Shown: one piece after another, positions 53,527-61,783 of the stretch
Layout of the letters: every line of letters begins with the position of its first letter
Position numbering within the stretch: the stretch's first letter is position 1
Notes under the pieces: model-generated
What the model saw: only the letters and a program-made list of their open reading frames with translations
What the model was told of the DNA's origin: nothing
Database searches by the model: none
Program-made: the position numbers and the translations under genes
Assembly (NCBI GenBank): GCA_022822065.1
Contig: JAJECI010000010.1
Coordinates: 1-64,000, forward strand
Direction: 5' to 3'
Length of the DNA stretch: 64,000 nucleotides
From: Candidatus Dadabacteria bacterium
GTDB lineage: Bacteria > Desulfobacterota_D > UBA1144 > Nemesobacterales > Nemesobacteraceae

Positions 53527-54297
53527 CTACGTCTTTTTTACCTCTTCCCATATCTCATCCATCTGCTCCATGGAAAGAGCGTTTATCTCTTTCTCACCGG
53601 TCCGCACTTTTTCCTCGAACCTGGAGAATCTCTCTATGAACTTCTCGATGGCCCCGTGAGACGCGGTCTCCGCGTCGATGTCAAGATGCCTTGCCAGACT
53701 CACGACGGAAAAAACCAGATCTCCCCACTCCTCCCAGGACCTGTTTTTCTCTCCGGACTCCATTTCCCGCTCAAGCTCAAGCAGTTCCTCCTTTACCTTC
53801 GCAAGAACCGAGGAAACATCGTCCCAGTCAAACCCTACGCGGGCCGCTTTCTCGCCGACCCTCTGCGCCCTCATCAAAGATGGCATGGCTCTCGGTATTT
53901 CCTCCAGGTCGGGCTTCCCTTTTTTCTCCTTGAGTTTCTCGGCGTTCCAGGTCCTCAAGGCGTCGGCCGCGTCCTTGGCCTTTTTCTCGCCGAACACGTG
54001 AGGGTGTCTTCTTACGAGCTTGTCGTGAAGTCTTTGGGTAACGTCGCCTATGTCGAACTTCCCCTCCTCGCTCGCTATCTGGGAGATGAAGACGGTCTGG
54101 AAGAGAAAATCTCCAAGCTCTTCTATGAGTCCGTCCGTGTCCCCAAGCTCTATTGCCTGTATCACCTCGTAGGCCTCCTCGAGAACATACGCGCGAAGAG
54201 ACTCGAGCGTCTGTTCCCTGTCCCACGGACAGCCTCCCGGAGCGCGAAGGCGTCTCGCAAGCGAAACTATATCGTCAAAACTCTTTTCCTCTTTCAT
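53527..54297 (-). CDS. mazG: Nucleoside triphosphate pyrophosphohydrolase
   Basis: House-cleaning NTP pyrophosphatase, also linked to lowering ppGpp in E. coli. The 256 residues have a first MazG domain with GGCPWDREQTLESL and EEAYEV...EELGDFLFQTVF, metal-binding EExxE/ExxD-type motifs, and a second MazG domain with EEWGDLVFSVVSLARHL. It follows the M24 peptidase gene by 15 nt. The outer-membrane gene downstream is on the same strand. Confidence 0.95.
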   Translation of the reverse strand: MKEEKSFDDIVSLARRLRAPGGCPWDREQTLESLRAYVLEEAYEVIQAIELGDTDGLIEELGDFLFQTVFISQIASEEGKFDIGDVTQRLHDKLVRRHPHVFGEKKAKDAADALRTWNAEKLKEKKGKPDLEEIPRAMPSLMRAQRVGEKAARVGFDWDDVSSVLAKVKEELLELEREMESGEKNRSWEEWGDLVFSVVSLARHLDIDAETASHGAIEKFIERFSRFEEKVRTGEKEINALSMEQMDEIWEEVKKT

Positions 54298-54312
54298 AAC
54301 TCTTGGGGCAAT

Positions 54313-55443
54313 CTAGACCCGAAATCTTTTCGAACACCAGGTCAGGTTCTCGTTTCCGTCCCGCGTGACCAGAACCACGTCCTCTATCCTGACTCCCCCG
54401 AGATGCTCGTAGTAAAGACCGGGTTCGACCGTGACAACATTTCCTTCCCTCAGAATCTCTCTTCCGGGACCGATCCTCGGCGGCTCATGGATGTCAAGCC
54501 CGAGGCCGTGCCCAGTGGAATGTATGAAGCCCTCGGGGCTCCCGGAACCCGAAGCCGTGGTAGGAAATCCGCGTTCCGCGAAAAAATCCATTACCGCGCC
54601 GTGCACGTCCTTTGACCTTACACCGTCCTTTATCATGGAAAACGCAAGTTTCTGGCCGCGTAAAACCGTATCGTACATTCTCGAAAGTTCAGCCGAGGGC
54701 TCGCCTTTAACTACCGTTCTCGTCATATCGCCGAAATAGCGGTTTTCCTGAGACCTGGGGAAAATGTCGATCACCACAGGCCACCCGGCCTTAAGGGGAC
54801 CCGAACCCATCTCATGGGGCATGGAGCCCTGAACCCCTCCGGCCACTATGGTGTTCGAAGCCATATACCCCCGCGCGGCAAGATAGGAGCTTACGGCAGA
54901 GCGCACTGTCTCGGAGGTAAGGGGCTTGCCGTCACGGTAAAGCACGGAACCCTTCACCTCTGAATCCGATATGATTGAAATGGCGATCCTCATGGCCCAT
55001 GCCGTAGCGGAAAGCGCCTTCTTTATGAGCGAAACTTCCGCCGGGGATTTCCTGAGACGCCCTGGAAAAAGAAAATCCGTCTTCGCGGTCCTGACGAAAA
55101 AACCGGCTCCCCGAAGCGCGTCGGCATAGGAAACCGGAAAGTGCCTCTGGACAATCAGGCTCCTTATCCCTCTCTCCCTGAGAATTGCCGCGGCCACCTC
55201 GGCGATACCGGGGCTTTTTCTCCTGCCGCCGCGAATCTTGGCAACCCACTCCCCGAGCGAGACGACCCGCTCCGCTTTTGCCTCTTTTTTTCCCCGCTCA
55301 AGTTCAAGGTCGCTAAGAACCAGCGTCCCTTCCCCGTCGTGTTCGAAAAAAATAACGGGATCCGGAACGAAAAAACCGGTTCTGTGGTAAAGGTCTGCGT
55401 TGCGCTCGCTCGAATCGATTATAAGGTAGGCTGTTTTGCTCAC
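54313..55443 (-). CDS. M24 family metallopeptidase (Xaa-Pro aminopeptidase-like)
   Basis: 376 residues: a creatinase-like N-terminal domain (about 1-130) and a pita-bread domain with metal ligands in DIFPRSQENRYFGDMTRT (two Asp), HSTGHGLGLDIHE (His), VEPGLYY (Glu) and GGVRIED (Glu). This arrangement is that of Xaa-Pro aminopeptidases and prolidases; exact specificity is unknown. GTG start without a clear Shine-Dalgarno. Probably an operon with mazG. Confidence 0.9.
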   Translation of the reverse strand: MSKTAYLIIDSSERNADLYHRTGFFVPDPVIFFEHDGEGTLVLSDLELERGKKEAKAERVVSLGEWVAKIRGGRRKSPGIAEVAAAILRERGIRSLIVQRHFPVSYADALRGAGFFVRTAKTDFLFPGRLRKSPAEVSLIKKALSATAWAMRIAISIISDSEVKGSVLYRDGKPLTSETVRSAVSSYLAARGYMASNTIVAGGVQGSMPHEMGSGPLKAGWPVVIDIFPRSQENRYFGDMTRTVVKGEPSAELSRMYDTVLRGQKLAFSMIKDGVRSKDVHGAVMDFFAERGFPTTASGSGSPEGFIHSTGHGLGLDIHEPPRIGPGREILREGNVVTVEPGLYYEHLGGVRIEDVVLVTRDGNENLTWCSKRFRV

Positions 55444-55509
55444 GCCGAAAACTATACAGCAAACCTGGGCAACCGGGCAAACACGGCGGCGCCGTTTACC
55501 GCTTAGGCT

Positions 55510-55538
55510 TTGACAACTGCCCCCGGCAGATGTATTTT
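55510..55538 (+). promoter_or_regulatory. Promoter of the ErpA/IscA-type gene
   Basis: TTGACA (55510-55515), a 17-nt spacer and TATTTT (55533-55538), leaving a leader of about 43 nt with a GAGGAGG-type ribosome-binding region. Confidence 0.55.
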
Positions 55539-55587
55539 GTTTGTGGAGTGGTAAAAGAAATTTACACTGCGAGGAGGCAGAGGAAAT

Positions 55588-55911
55588 ATGTTTTCCGTAA
55601 CCCCCAAAGCCGTAGATGAAATAAAAAGGCTGCTTGCCGAAGACGACATCGAAAACGCGTTTCTCAGGGTAAGGATAGTGCCCGGGGGCTGCTCCGGGTT
55701 TTCCTATGAGATGGGATTTGACGACGAAACCGATGAAGGAGACAACTTAATCGAGTCCGACGGCATAAAGGTCGCTATCGACGAGATCAGCTACACCTAT
55801 CTCGACGGATCGGTTCTCGATTTCAAGGACGGTCTTGACGGAAAGGGCTTTGCGATCGAAAACCCTAACGCAACCGGTTCCTGCGGCTGCGGACAGTCTT
55901 TCACCGCGTAG
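55588..55911 (+). CDS. erpA: Iron-sulfur cluster insertion protein, ErpA/IscA type
   Basis: An A-type carrier passing Fe-S clusters to target enzymes. The 107 residues have the three conserved cysteines: one in PGGCSGFSY and two in GSCGCGQSF at the C-terminus. Likely clients in the window include LipA, NadA, NuoE, NuoI and the radical SAM protein. No isc/suf genes are adjacent. The choice between ErpA and IscA is tentative. Confidence 0.92.
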   Translation: MFSVTPKAVDEIKRLLAEDDIENAFLRVRIVPGGCSGFSYEMGFDDETDEGDNLIESDGIKVAIDEISYTYLDGSVLDFKDGLDGKGFAIENPNATGSCGCGQSFTA

Positions 55912-55913
55912 AA

Positions 55914-55938
55914 AAAAATCTGCAATATTCAGATTTTT
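55914..55938 (+). terminator. A/T-rich terminator after the ErpA/IscA-type gene
   Basis: Stem AAAAATCTG (55914-55922) / CAGATTTTT (55930-55938) with a 7-nt loop and a terminal T5, right after the stop codon. GC content of the stem is low. Confidence 0.5.
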
Positions 55939-55995
55939 CCCATTATATACTTATACATGCAGCGAACCTGCTAAGCGGTCAGCACAGAGTACATT

Positions 55996-57843
55996 ATGGC
56001 ATCGACGGCAAAAATACTTCAGGCCCACGAACAGGCAAAGAGCTACGACAGGATCAAGTCGAAGCACCTGATCGGAACCATCTTCACCGACTTTACCCCC
56101 TGGAACAAGCTCTACGGATTCAGGAACTTCATCCACGCCCCTTCGGGCAAGAAGATCGAGTTCGCTAACGATCCCGCCGTCATAGTGGGCACGGCCGTGT
56201 TCAAGGCCACCGGGGAGGAAGTGGCCATAATAGCCCAGCAGACCCCCTCGAACGAAAAGGAAAGAACCACGCTTAACTACGGAATGGTCAAGGCCGACGG
56301 CTACGGACTGTCTCTGTGCATGATGGAATACGCGGAGCAGCACCGTCTCAAGCTCTACACGTTCATCGACACCATCGGCGGAGACCCCTATGAGTACTCG
56401 GCCGAGAAGCTTCAGTCCTGGCTGATTTCCTACTGCCAGTCAAAGATGATTTCCCTGAGAACGAAAACAATAACCACGGTGCTCGGCCTGGGGGGAAGCG
56501 GCGGCGCGATCGCCATACAGCTTGGACACAGAAGGCTCATGCTCTCGCGGGCCGAATATTCCGTAATAACGGCCGAAGGCTGCTCCGCCATTCTCTTCAG
56601 AAGCGCGGACAAAGTGGCGGAAGCGCTTGAGGTGCTGCAGCCCACGGCGACCCACATGAAGAAATACGGAATAATCGACGAGGTAGTGAAAGAGGCTCCT
56701 CTTGGAAGAGACAGCTACATTCCCTCGACACTTAAGAACCTGCAGGCGTCTCTGGCCGCCGCATCCAAGGAAGTTGACCGCTTCGACGTGAGGCACCTGC
56801 GCGAGGAACTGCGCAGGAAAATCGAGAAGTGCGGGCGGATAAAAAAGCAGCAGAGAGTCTACGGGGGGATCGCGAAGAAGATAAAAGCCTGGCTCCCCAA
56901 CTACTTCAGCGGAAAAAAGGAGAATCCCGACATCTCGGAAATGCAGATAGCAATCTACGGAGCGGAACCTCACTTCTGCAACGACGAAAAGGACGGCCAG
57001 GGGAAAATCATACGCCCCGGCTGCAAGAAACAGCTCACGAAAGAGGAACTGCACGCGAACAATTCCTCGTGTCCCTACTGCCACCGTCCCGAAACGCTGA
57101 GTTCCGATGATTACCTGGACTTCCTTCTGGACGAGGCGTCCTTTCACGAAATAGAACCGGGCCTTTCGCTTGAGGACGTGGATTCAGTCTACAAATTCTT
57201 TAACTATTCGTCTTCAATACGGAAACTCGCCGGGAAAACCGACTCCAAGGATTCCCTCGTAACGGGTTACGGGACCATGTTCGGCATACCCGTGGCGGTG
57301 GCGGTCTGCGACTTCCGTTTCATGGGCGGGTCGATGAGTTCCGTTTTCGGCGAGAAGATGAGCAGAGTCGTCAGCTACGCCATAGAAAACAGGCTTCCCC
57401 TGATAACGGTAACGGTAAGCGGAGGAGCCCGGATGCAGGAAGGCACCGTGGCGCTGTATCAGATGGCGAAAACCATATCAGCGATCATGAGGCTTAAAGA
57501 AAACGGGCTCCCGAACATCTCCATACTCGGTCACCCGACAACCGGAGGAGCCCTCGCAAGCTACTCGGTCCAGGGAGACTTCATAATAGCCGAGAAAAGA
57601 GCGGTGATCGCCTTTGCCGGGGACCGCGTCGTGAAGCTCACAAGCGGCGGACGCGGGGTCGACCCGAAGATAATGTCCTCGGAATTCTACGAGGAAAGCG
57701 GCGGCGTTCACCTAGTGGTCGAAAGAAGCAAGATAAAACCCGCGATCTCCGGGCTGCTTAAGTTCAGGGGATTTAAAAACAGTCTGGACACCGGGACATT
57801 TCACCAGCGACCAGACGATGGATTTGAAGACGATTGGCTGTAA
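55996..57843 (+). CDS. Acetyl-CoA carboxylase carboxyltransferase, fused alpha (AccA) and beta (AccD)
   Basis: Transfers carboxyl from biotin to acetyl-CoA in fatty acid synthesis. A 615-residue single chain: the alpha part (about 30-255) has NYGMVKADGYGLSL, IDTIGGDP, GLGGSGGAIA and the LQPTATHMKKYGIIDEVV end. A basic linker (265-310) follows. The beta part (about 320-600) has a zinc site (Cys328, Cys343, Cys359, Cys362), YGTMFGIPVAVAV, SGGARMQEG and HPTTGGALASYS. The first two zinc Cys are 15 apart instead of the usual CxxC. The order is alpha-beta. No clear Shine-Dalgarno; TATACT/TATACA boxes lie at 55946-55957. accB and accC are not in the window. Confidence 0.92.
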   Translation: MASTAKILQAHEQAKSYDRIKSKHLIGTIFTDFTPWNKLYGFRNFIHAPSGKKIEFANDPAVIVGTAVFKATGEEVAIIAQQTPSNEKERTTLNYGMVKADGYGLSLCMMEYAEQHRLKLYTFIDTIGGDPYEYSAEKLQSWLISYCQSKMISLRTKTITTVLGLGGSGGAIAIQLGHRRLMLSRAEYSVITAEGCSAILFRSADKVAEALEVLQPTATHMKKYGIIDEVVKEAPLGRDSYIPSTLKNLQASLAAASKEVDRFDVRHLREELRRKIEKCGRIKKQQRVYGGIAKKIKAWLPNYFSGKKENPDISEMQIAIYGAEPHFCNDEKDGQGKIIRPGCKKQLTKEELHANNSSCPYCHRPETLSSDDYLDFLLDEASFHEIEPGLSLEDVDSVYKFFNYSSSIRKLAGKTDSKDSLVTGYGTMFGIPVAVAVCDFRFMGGSMSSVFGEKMSRVVSYAIENRLPLITVTVSGGARMQEGTVALYQMAKTISAIMRLKENGLPNISILGHPTTGGALASYSVQGDFIIAEKRAVIAFAGDRVVKLTSGGRGVDPKIMSSEFYEESGGVHLVVERSKIKPAISGLLKFRGFKNSLDTGTFHQRPDDGFEDDWL

Positions 57844-57870
57844 GCGATCGGTAACCCCGAAGCGGGCGCT

Positions 57871-58482
57871 TCACGTGGCCGGGGGAGTGTCGGCCTTCTC
57901 GGAGTAAGTGCCGTCCAGTCCCATTATTTTTGAAATTTCCTCGGGGGAATCAAGTATCTCCCCCTTGCCCATCTTGTAAAGAAAGTTCGCGTTGTCCCTA
58001 GGAGCATCGCTTTTTACGTTCGGGTCGAAGAAAACCTCTTTGGTGTGAACGAGTCCCGCGCGGTTATACGAAGCGAGTTCGTACTTCATCCCCATCCTGA
58101 GCGCGTCGCACGGGCAGGCCTCGACGCAGAAACCGCAGAAAACGCAGCGCATGAAATCTATGTTGTATACCTTCGGCCTTCTCTCGATCCCGTAATCGTC
58201 CGCGGGCTCGGAAACTATGGAGATAGCCTGGGTGGGGCACGCGATCTCGCAGAGCTTGCACGCAACGCACCTTATCTCGCCCTCGTCATCGGCAGGCATC
58301 ACGTGAAGCCCCCGGTAGTTCTCGGGAAGCGCCTTTACCTCCTCGGGGTATTTCACGGTTATCGGCTGATGGTTCGTGATGTGCCTTATGGTGATCATGA
58401 GGCCCTTCAGCACCTGGGGAATGTAAAGTCGCTCCCAGAAGGAAAGCCGCGGCCGCTCAAGCACTTTTACGTTTATCGCCAT
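57871..58482 (-). CDS. nuoI: NADH-quinone oxidoreductase subunit I, isolated
   Basis: A complex I arm subunit carrying two [4Fe-4S] clusters that hand electrons towards quinone. Ligands are Cys72, 75, 78 and 82 (CVACKLCEIACP) and Cys113, 116, 119 and 123 (CVFCGFCVEACP). The N-terminus LKGLMITIRH and the 203-residue length match NuoI. No other nuo gene is near, apart from nuoE about 20 kb away. It is convergent with accAD and follows the symporter gene on the same strand by 42 nt. Confidence 0.93.
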   Translation of the reverse strand: MAINVKVLERPRLSFWERLYIPQVLKGLMITIRHITNHQPITVKYPEEVKALPENYRGLHVMPADDEGEIRCVACKLCEIACPTQAISIVSEPADDYGIERRPKVYNIDFMRCVFCGFCVEACPCDALRMGMKYELASYNRAGLVHTKEVFFDPNVKSDAPRDNANFLYKMGKGEILDSPEEISKIMGLDGTYSEKADTPPAT

Positions 58483-58524
58483 AGCAACATCTATATACCA
58501 CAGAAAGGGGAAATACTGAAGCCG

Positions 58525-60267
58525 CTAGCGGAAAAAACTGTGGCGACGGTAAAGGATCAGGGCAAGCGCAAGCGCCGAAACGCAAAGAAGCCAAGGCGCG
58601 GTTTCGGTATCTCCCAGAAGCAGCTTGCCCGCCCCTATCATGAGGCAGAGAAGAAAGGACACGACCAGCGACCAGTTAAGAAAAACAGAAGAAAGAACTC
58701 CCCGTTCCGGCACAATCCCCGCTTTCTTGCGGACGGGCGACCAGAAGCCCGGGGGCCTTACCCTCGAGTAGAATTCCGAGAGCTTTTCGAAGGACTCGGG
58801 AGCGGTGGCGAAAGTGGCCGCGACCCAGCAGGTTATCGAGACGGGAACGACCAGTATCTGGTGGCGCAGTCCAAGCGGAATGTCCCTGGCCTCGGTGTAG
58901 AGAATCAGAACCAGCATGGTCGCAAGCGACGATCCAAGCGCCGCTATCTCGCTCCAGGCGTTTATCCTCCACCAGAACCACCTGAGTATCAGCACGAGGC
59001 CGATTCCCGAACTCATTGCCCAGAGAAATATCCAGGCGTCCCCTATGTTTTTTATCTGAAGTGCCACAACGCCCGCGATGACGGCAAGCGCCACGGTCGC
59101 GATCCTCGAGACCGCCACGTAATGGCGCTGCGGGGCGCTTTGCCGCACGAACCTTCTGTAAAGATCGTTCACGATATACGAAGCTCCCCAGTTAAGGTGC
59201 GTGGAAACCGTGGACATGAACGCCGCAAGGAAGGAAACCAGAAGAAGGCCTCGAAGACCCGGCGGGAGAAAGTCCCTTATCATCACAAGGTACATCGACT
59301 CGTCGTCCCCGCCTGTCACCCCGGCCGCCTCGGGAAAGATTACAACCGAAGCCAGGGCAACCAGAACCCACGGCCAGAGGCGAAGCACGTAATGGTTAAT
59401 CGCGAACCACGCCGTGCCCGCAAGGGCGTGCCTCTCGTCCTTCGCGGAACAGAGCCGCTGTATGAAGTAGCCTCCACCGTCGGCGTTGTGGGAGGACCAC
59501 CAGACAACGGTCATGAAGATAAGGAACGTGAAGAAGTCAGAGGAGAAAAACTCCTCGGCGCCTGTGGGCTGCGTGATGAACATGGAGGTCTGCTCGGGGG
59601 GAAGCTCTGCGATTTTGCTTATGAACTGTCCGTACCCTCCGACTGCGTCAGAATTTATGACCACGACCGCGAGTATGATCGTGCCGCCGAGCGCTATGGC
59701 GTACTGAACGAAATCCGTTATCACAACCCCCCAGAGCCCGGAGAAAACCGTGTAGACAAGCACTATTCCCACGCAGAGCGAAACCGCGTATATCTGCCCC
59801 ACTCCGAAAAAGACCTCGAACACCTTGATCATCGCGGTTATCACCCACCCCATCACTATGAAATTGAAAATCGTCGAGAAATAAAACGCCTTGAACCCCC
59901 GCAGAAACGCCGCGGGGCGGCCCCCGTAGCGAAGCTCTATCAGCTCGTTGTCGGTTATAACCTGCGCCCTTCTCCAGAGCCTTGAGAAAACCACTATCAC
60001 GAGTGCGTGGCTGAAGATGTAGTTCCACCAGAACCAGTTCTTCCATATCCCCTCGGTTCTTATCCACCCGGTTATGGCAAGGGGGGTGTCGGCGGCGAAA
60101 GTGGTGGCGACCATCGAGGTTCCGAGAAGCCACCAGGGAAGGCCGCGTCCCGAGACGAAATAGTCTGAAAGACTCCCGGACGCCCTCCTTGAGAAATAAA
60201 CGCCCACCCCCAGGGAAAAAACCAGGTAGAGGCCAACCAGCATCCAGTCCACGGCGTAGAGTTTCAT
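58525..60267 (-). CDS. Sodium:solute symporter family (SSS) transporter
   Basis: A 580-residue inner-membrane protein with about 13-14 hydrophobic helices and SSS hallmarks: SDYFVSGRGLPWWLLGTSM and TTFAADTPLAITG at the start, and NWGASYIVNDLYRRF mid-protein, where Na+-coupled transporters have the sodium-binding helix 8. It overlaps the GH3 gene by ATGA and follows anmK-nagZ. Inference: it imports a muropeptide sugar such as GlcNAc-anhMurNAc or anhMurNAc. The sequence itself does not fix the substrate. Confidence 0.9.
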   Translation of the reverse strand: MKLYAVDWMLVGLYLVFSLGVGVYFSRRASGSLSDYFVSGRGLPWWLLGTSMVATTFAADTPLAITGWIRTEGIWKNWFWWNYIFSHALVIVVFSRLWRRAQVITDNELIELRYGGRPAAFLRGFKAFYFSTIFNFIVMGWVITAMIKVFEVFFGVGQIYAVSLCVGIVLVYTVFSGLWGVVITDFVQYAIALGGTIILAVVVINSDAVGGYGQFISKIAELPPEQTSMFITQPTGAEEFFSSDFFTFLIFMTVVWWSSHNADGGGYFIQRLCSAKDERHALAGTAWFAINHYVLRLWPWVLVALASVVIFPEAAGVTGGDDESMYLVMIRDFLPPGLRGLLLVSFLAAFMSTVSTHLNWGASYIVNDLYRRFVRQSAPQRHYVAVSRIATVALAVIAGVVALQIKNIGDAWIFLWAMSSGIGLVLILRWFWWRINAWSEIAALGSSLATMLVLILYTEARDIPLGLRHQILVVPVSITCWVAATFATAPESFEKLSEFYSRVRPPGFWSPVRKKAGIVPERGVLSSVFLNWSLVVSFLLCLMIGAGKLLLGDTETAPWLLCVSALALALILYRRHSFFR

Positions 60268-61781
60268 GGACCTATCCTCACCGGAAGCCTCGCCGTGGAC
60301 ATCCGCTCTCCCGAAAGGACTTCCGCGGCCGCCCGGCCCGCCGCGCGCGAGGAGTCAAAAAGCGAGACCACCGTATCGAAAAAGGGAAATTCCGCCGCGG
60401 GGTAGGGAGAACCGAAGGTAAGCAGGATCTTTTCGCCGGGGAAAGAAGAAAAGCTGTTTACGTAATCTCTCATTTCTCGGGAAACAATGCTGTTCTCCGT
60501 CCAGGCCGCGGGTGCCGCGGATAAAACGCACACAAGCGAGGAGGAGGCTTCAAGGTCCGGAGTCTCGGGGCAGCGAAAGCGCTTCTCCACCGTCACTTTT
60601 TTCTCCGAGAGCCCCTCGCAAAGTCCGTCCAGAATTCCGTCCGAGCCCTCTTTGCCGAAGTGAAGAACCGAGACCTTGCCGCCGCTAAGGGTCCCTCCCC
60701 TCAAAACGCAGGCCGAGCGGCGGGAAATCTCATTTGCATGTTCGGCATTTCTCTCAAAATCGGGCGCCGGGACCTCTTTCCCGCCCGAGGCAAAAAGCTT
60801 TTTCGCGTAGAATATCCTGGAGAGGGACTCTGCGCACGCGGGATCCTGGAAAAACTCGTCCTCCGACTGTCTTTTGAGAAATCCCTCCGGGTCCCTTGGG
60901 TCAAGAACTATATCCACCCCAAACCCAAGGGCGGCAAGAATATTCTCATCTTCGCGCTCCCCCTCCCCCAAGGCGTCCATCCTGAAGGAATCCGAGACGA
61001 CCAAACCGCTGAATCCGAGTTTCTCCCGCAGAAGGCCCCTCAGAATCGGTTCCGAGAGGGTGGCGGGAGTTCCGGCCGGGTCAAGGGCGGGGAAACAGAC
61101 GTGCGCCGGCATCACGCAGTGAAGCCTTTTCGCGATCGCCTCCTCAAAAGGCGGAAGATCCGATTCCATGAGGCGCTCAAGGGATTTTTCGACGCGGGGT
61201 AGGCGGGCATGGGAATCCTCCAGGGTGGCGCCGTGACCGGGAAAATGCTTCGCGCAGGCAAGCACTCCCTCTTTCTGCATGGTTTCGGCAAAGACCCCGC
61301 CCAGTTTTGAAACCAACGCAGGGTCATCCGAGAAGGCTCTTACGTTTATTATCGGATTAAGGGGCTCGGTATTCACGTCAAGAACCGGGGCGAAGGCGAG
61401 ATTAAGCCCGCAGTATTTCATTTCCCCGGCCGTTATGGCCGCCTGACGTCTCAAAATCGCCTCGTCGTCTATCGCTCCCTGGGCCATCGCGAAAGGAAAA
61501 AGGGTCCCTCCAGAAACCCTCTGCCCCAGGCCCCTCTCAACGTCGCACCCGAAAAAAAGCGGAAATTCCGAGATGGACGCAAGCTTCCTCGTGGTTTTCC
61601 TGACCAGGTCGACGTCCCCGTTGAATACTATGAACCCGCAGACGCCGAAATCCCGCACCAGCCGCTGCGCCCGCTCCACGGACCCGGTATCGGAAAAATC
61701 GATTCTCGGCATAAGAAACTGCGCGGGCCGCCGGGACGCGGAAAGGTCTTTTGACGAAAACACGGCCGGATTCTCGTACAT
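60264..61781 (-). CDS. nagZ: Glycoside hydrolase family 3 beta-N-acetylhexosaminidase (NagZ-like)
   Basis: Removes GlcNAc from muropeptides in cell-wall recycling. 505 residues: the GH3 barrel has the NagZ-type KHFPGHG (178-184), DSH (189-191) and nucleophile Asp264 in VVSDSFRMD. A GH3 C-terminal domain (about 370-505) is also present, unlike the one-domain E. coli NagZ. No signal peptide, so cytoplasmic action is expected. The ATG at 61781 comes right after the anmK stop. It overlaps the symporter gene by 4 nt. Confidence 0.92.
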   Translation of the reverse strand: MYENPAVFSSKDLSASRRPAQFLMPRIDFSDTGSVERAQRLVRDFGVCGFIVFNGDVDLVRKTTRKLASISEFPLFFGCDVERGLGQRVSGGTLFPFAMAQGAIDDEAILRRQAAITAGEMKYCGLNLAFAPVLDVNTEPLNPIINVRAFSDDPALVSKLGGVFAETMQKEGVLACAKHFPGHGATLEDSHARLPRVEKSLERLMESDLPPFEEAIAKRLHCVMPAHVCFPALDPAGTPATLSEPILRGLLREKLGFSGLVVSDSFRMDALGEGEREDENILAALGFGVDIVLDPRDPEGFLKRQSEDEFFQDPACAESLSRIFYAKKLFASGGKEVPAPDFERNAEHANEISRRSACVLRGGTLSGGKVSVLHFGKEGSDGILDGLCEGLSEKKVTVEKRFRCPETPDLEASSSLVCVLSAAPAAWTENSIVSREMRDYVNSFSSFPGEKILLTFGSPYPAAEFPFFDTVVSLFDSSRAAGRAAAEVLSGERMSTARLPVRIGP

Positions 61782-61783
61782 TT

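Noticed and set aside
53437-54615. 392-codon open frame on the plus strand
   Set aside because: Antisense to mazG and the M24 peptidase, which carry full active sites.
58045-59985. 646-codon open frame on the plus strand
   Set aside because: It is antisense to nuoI and the symporter gene, both with clear motifs. The translation is rich in Arg, His and Pro without any domain, typical of a GC-driven shadow frame.
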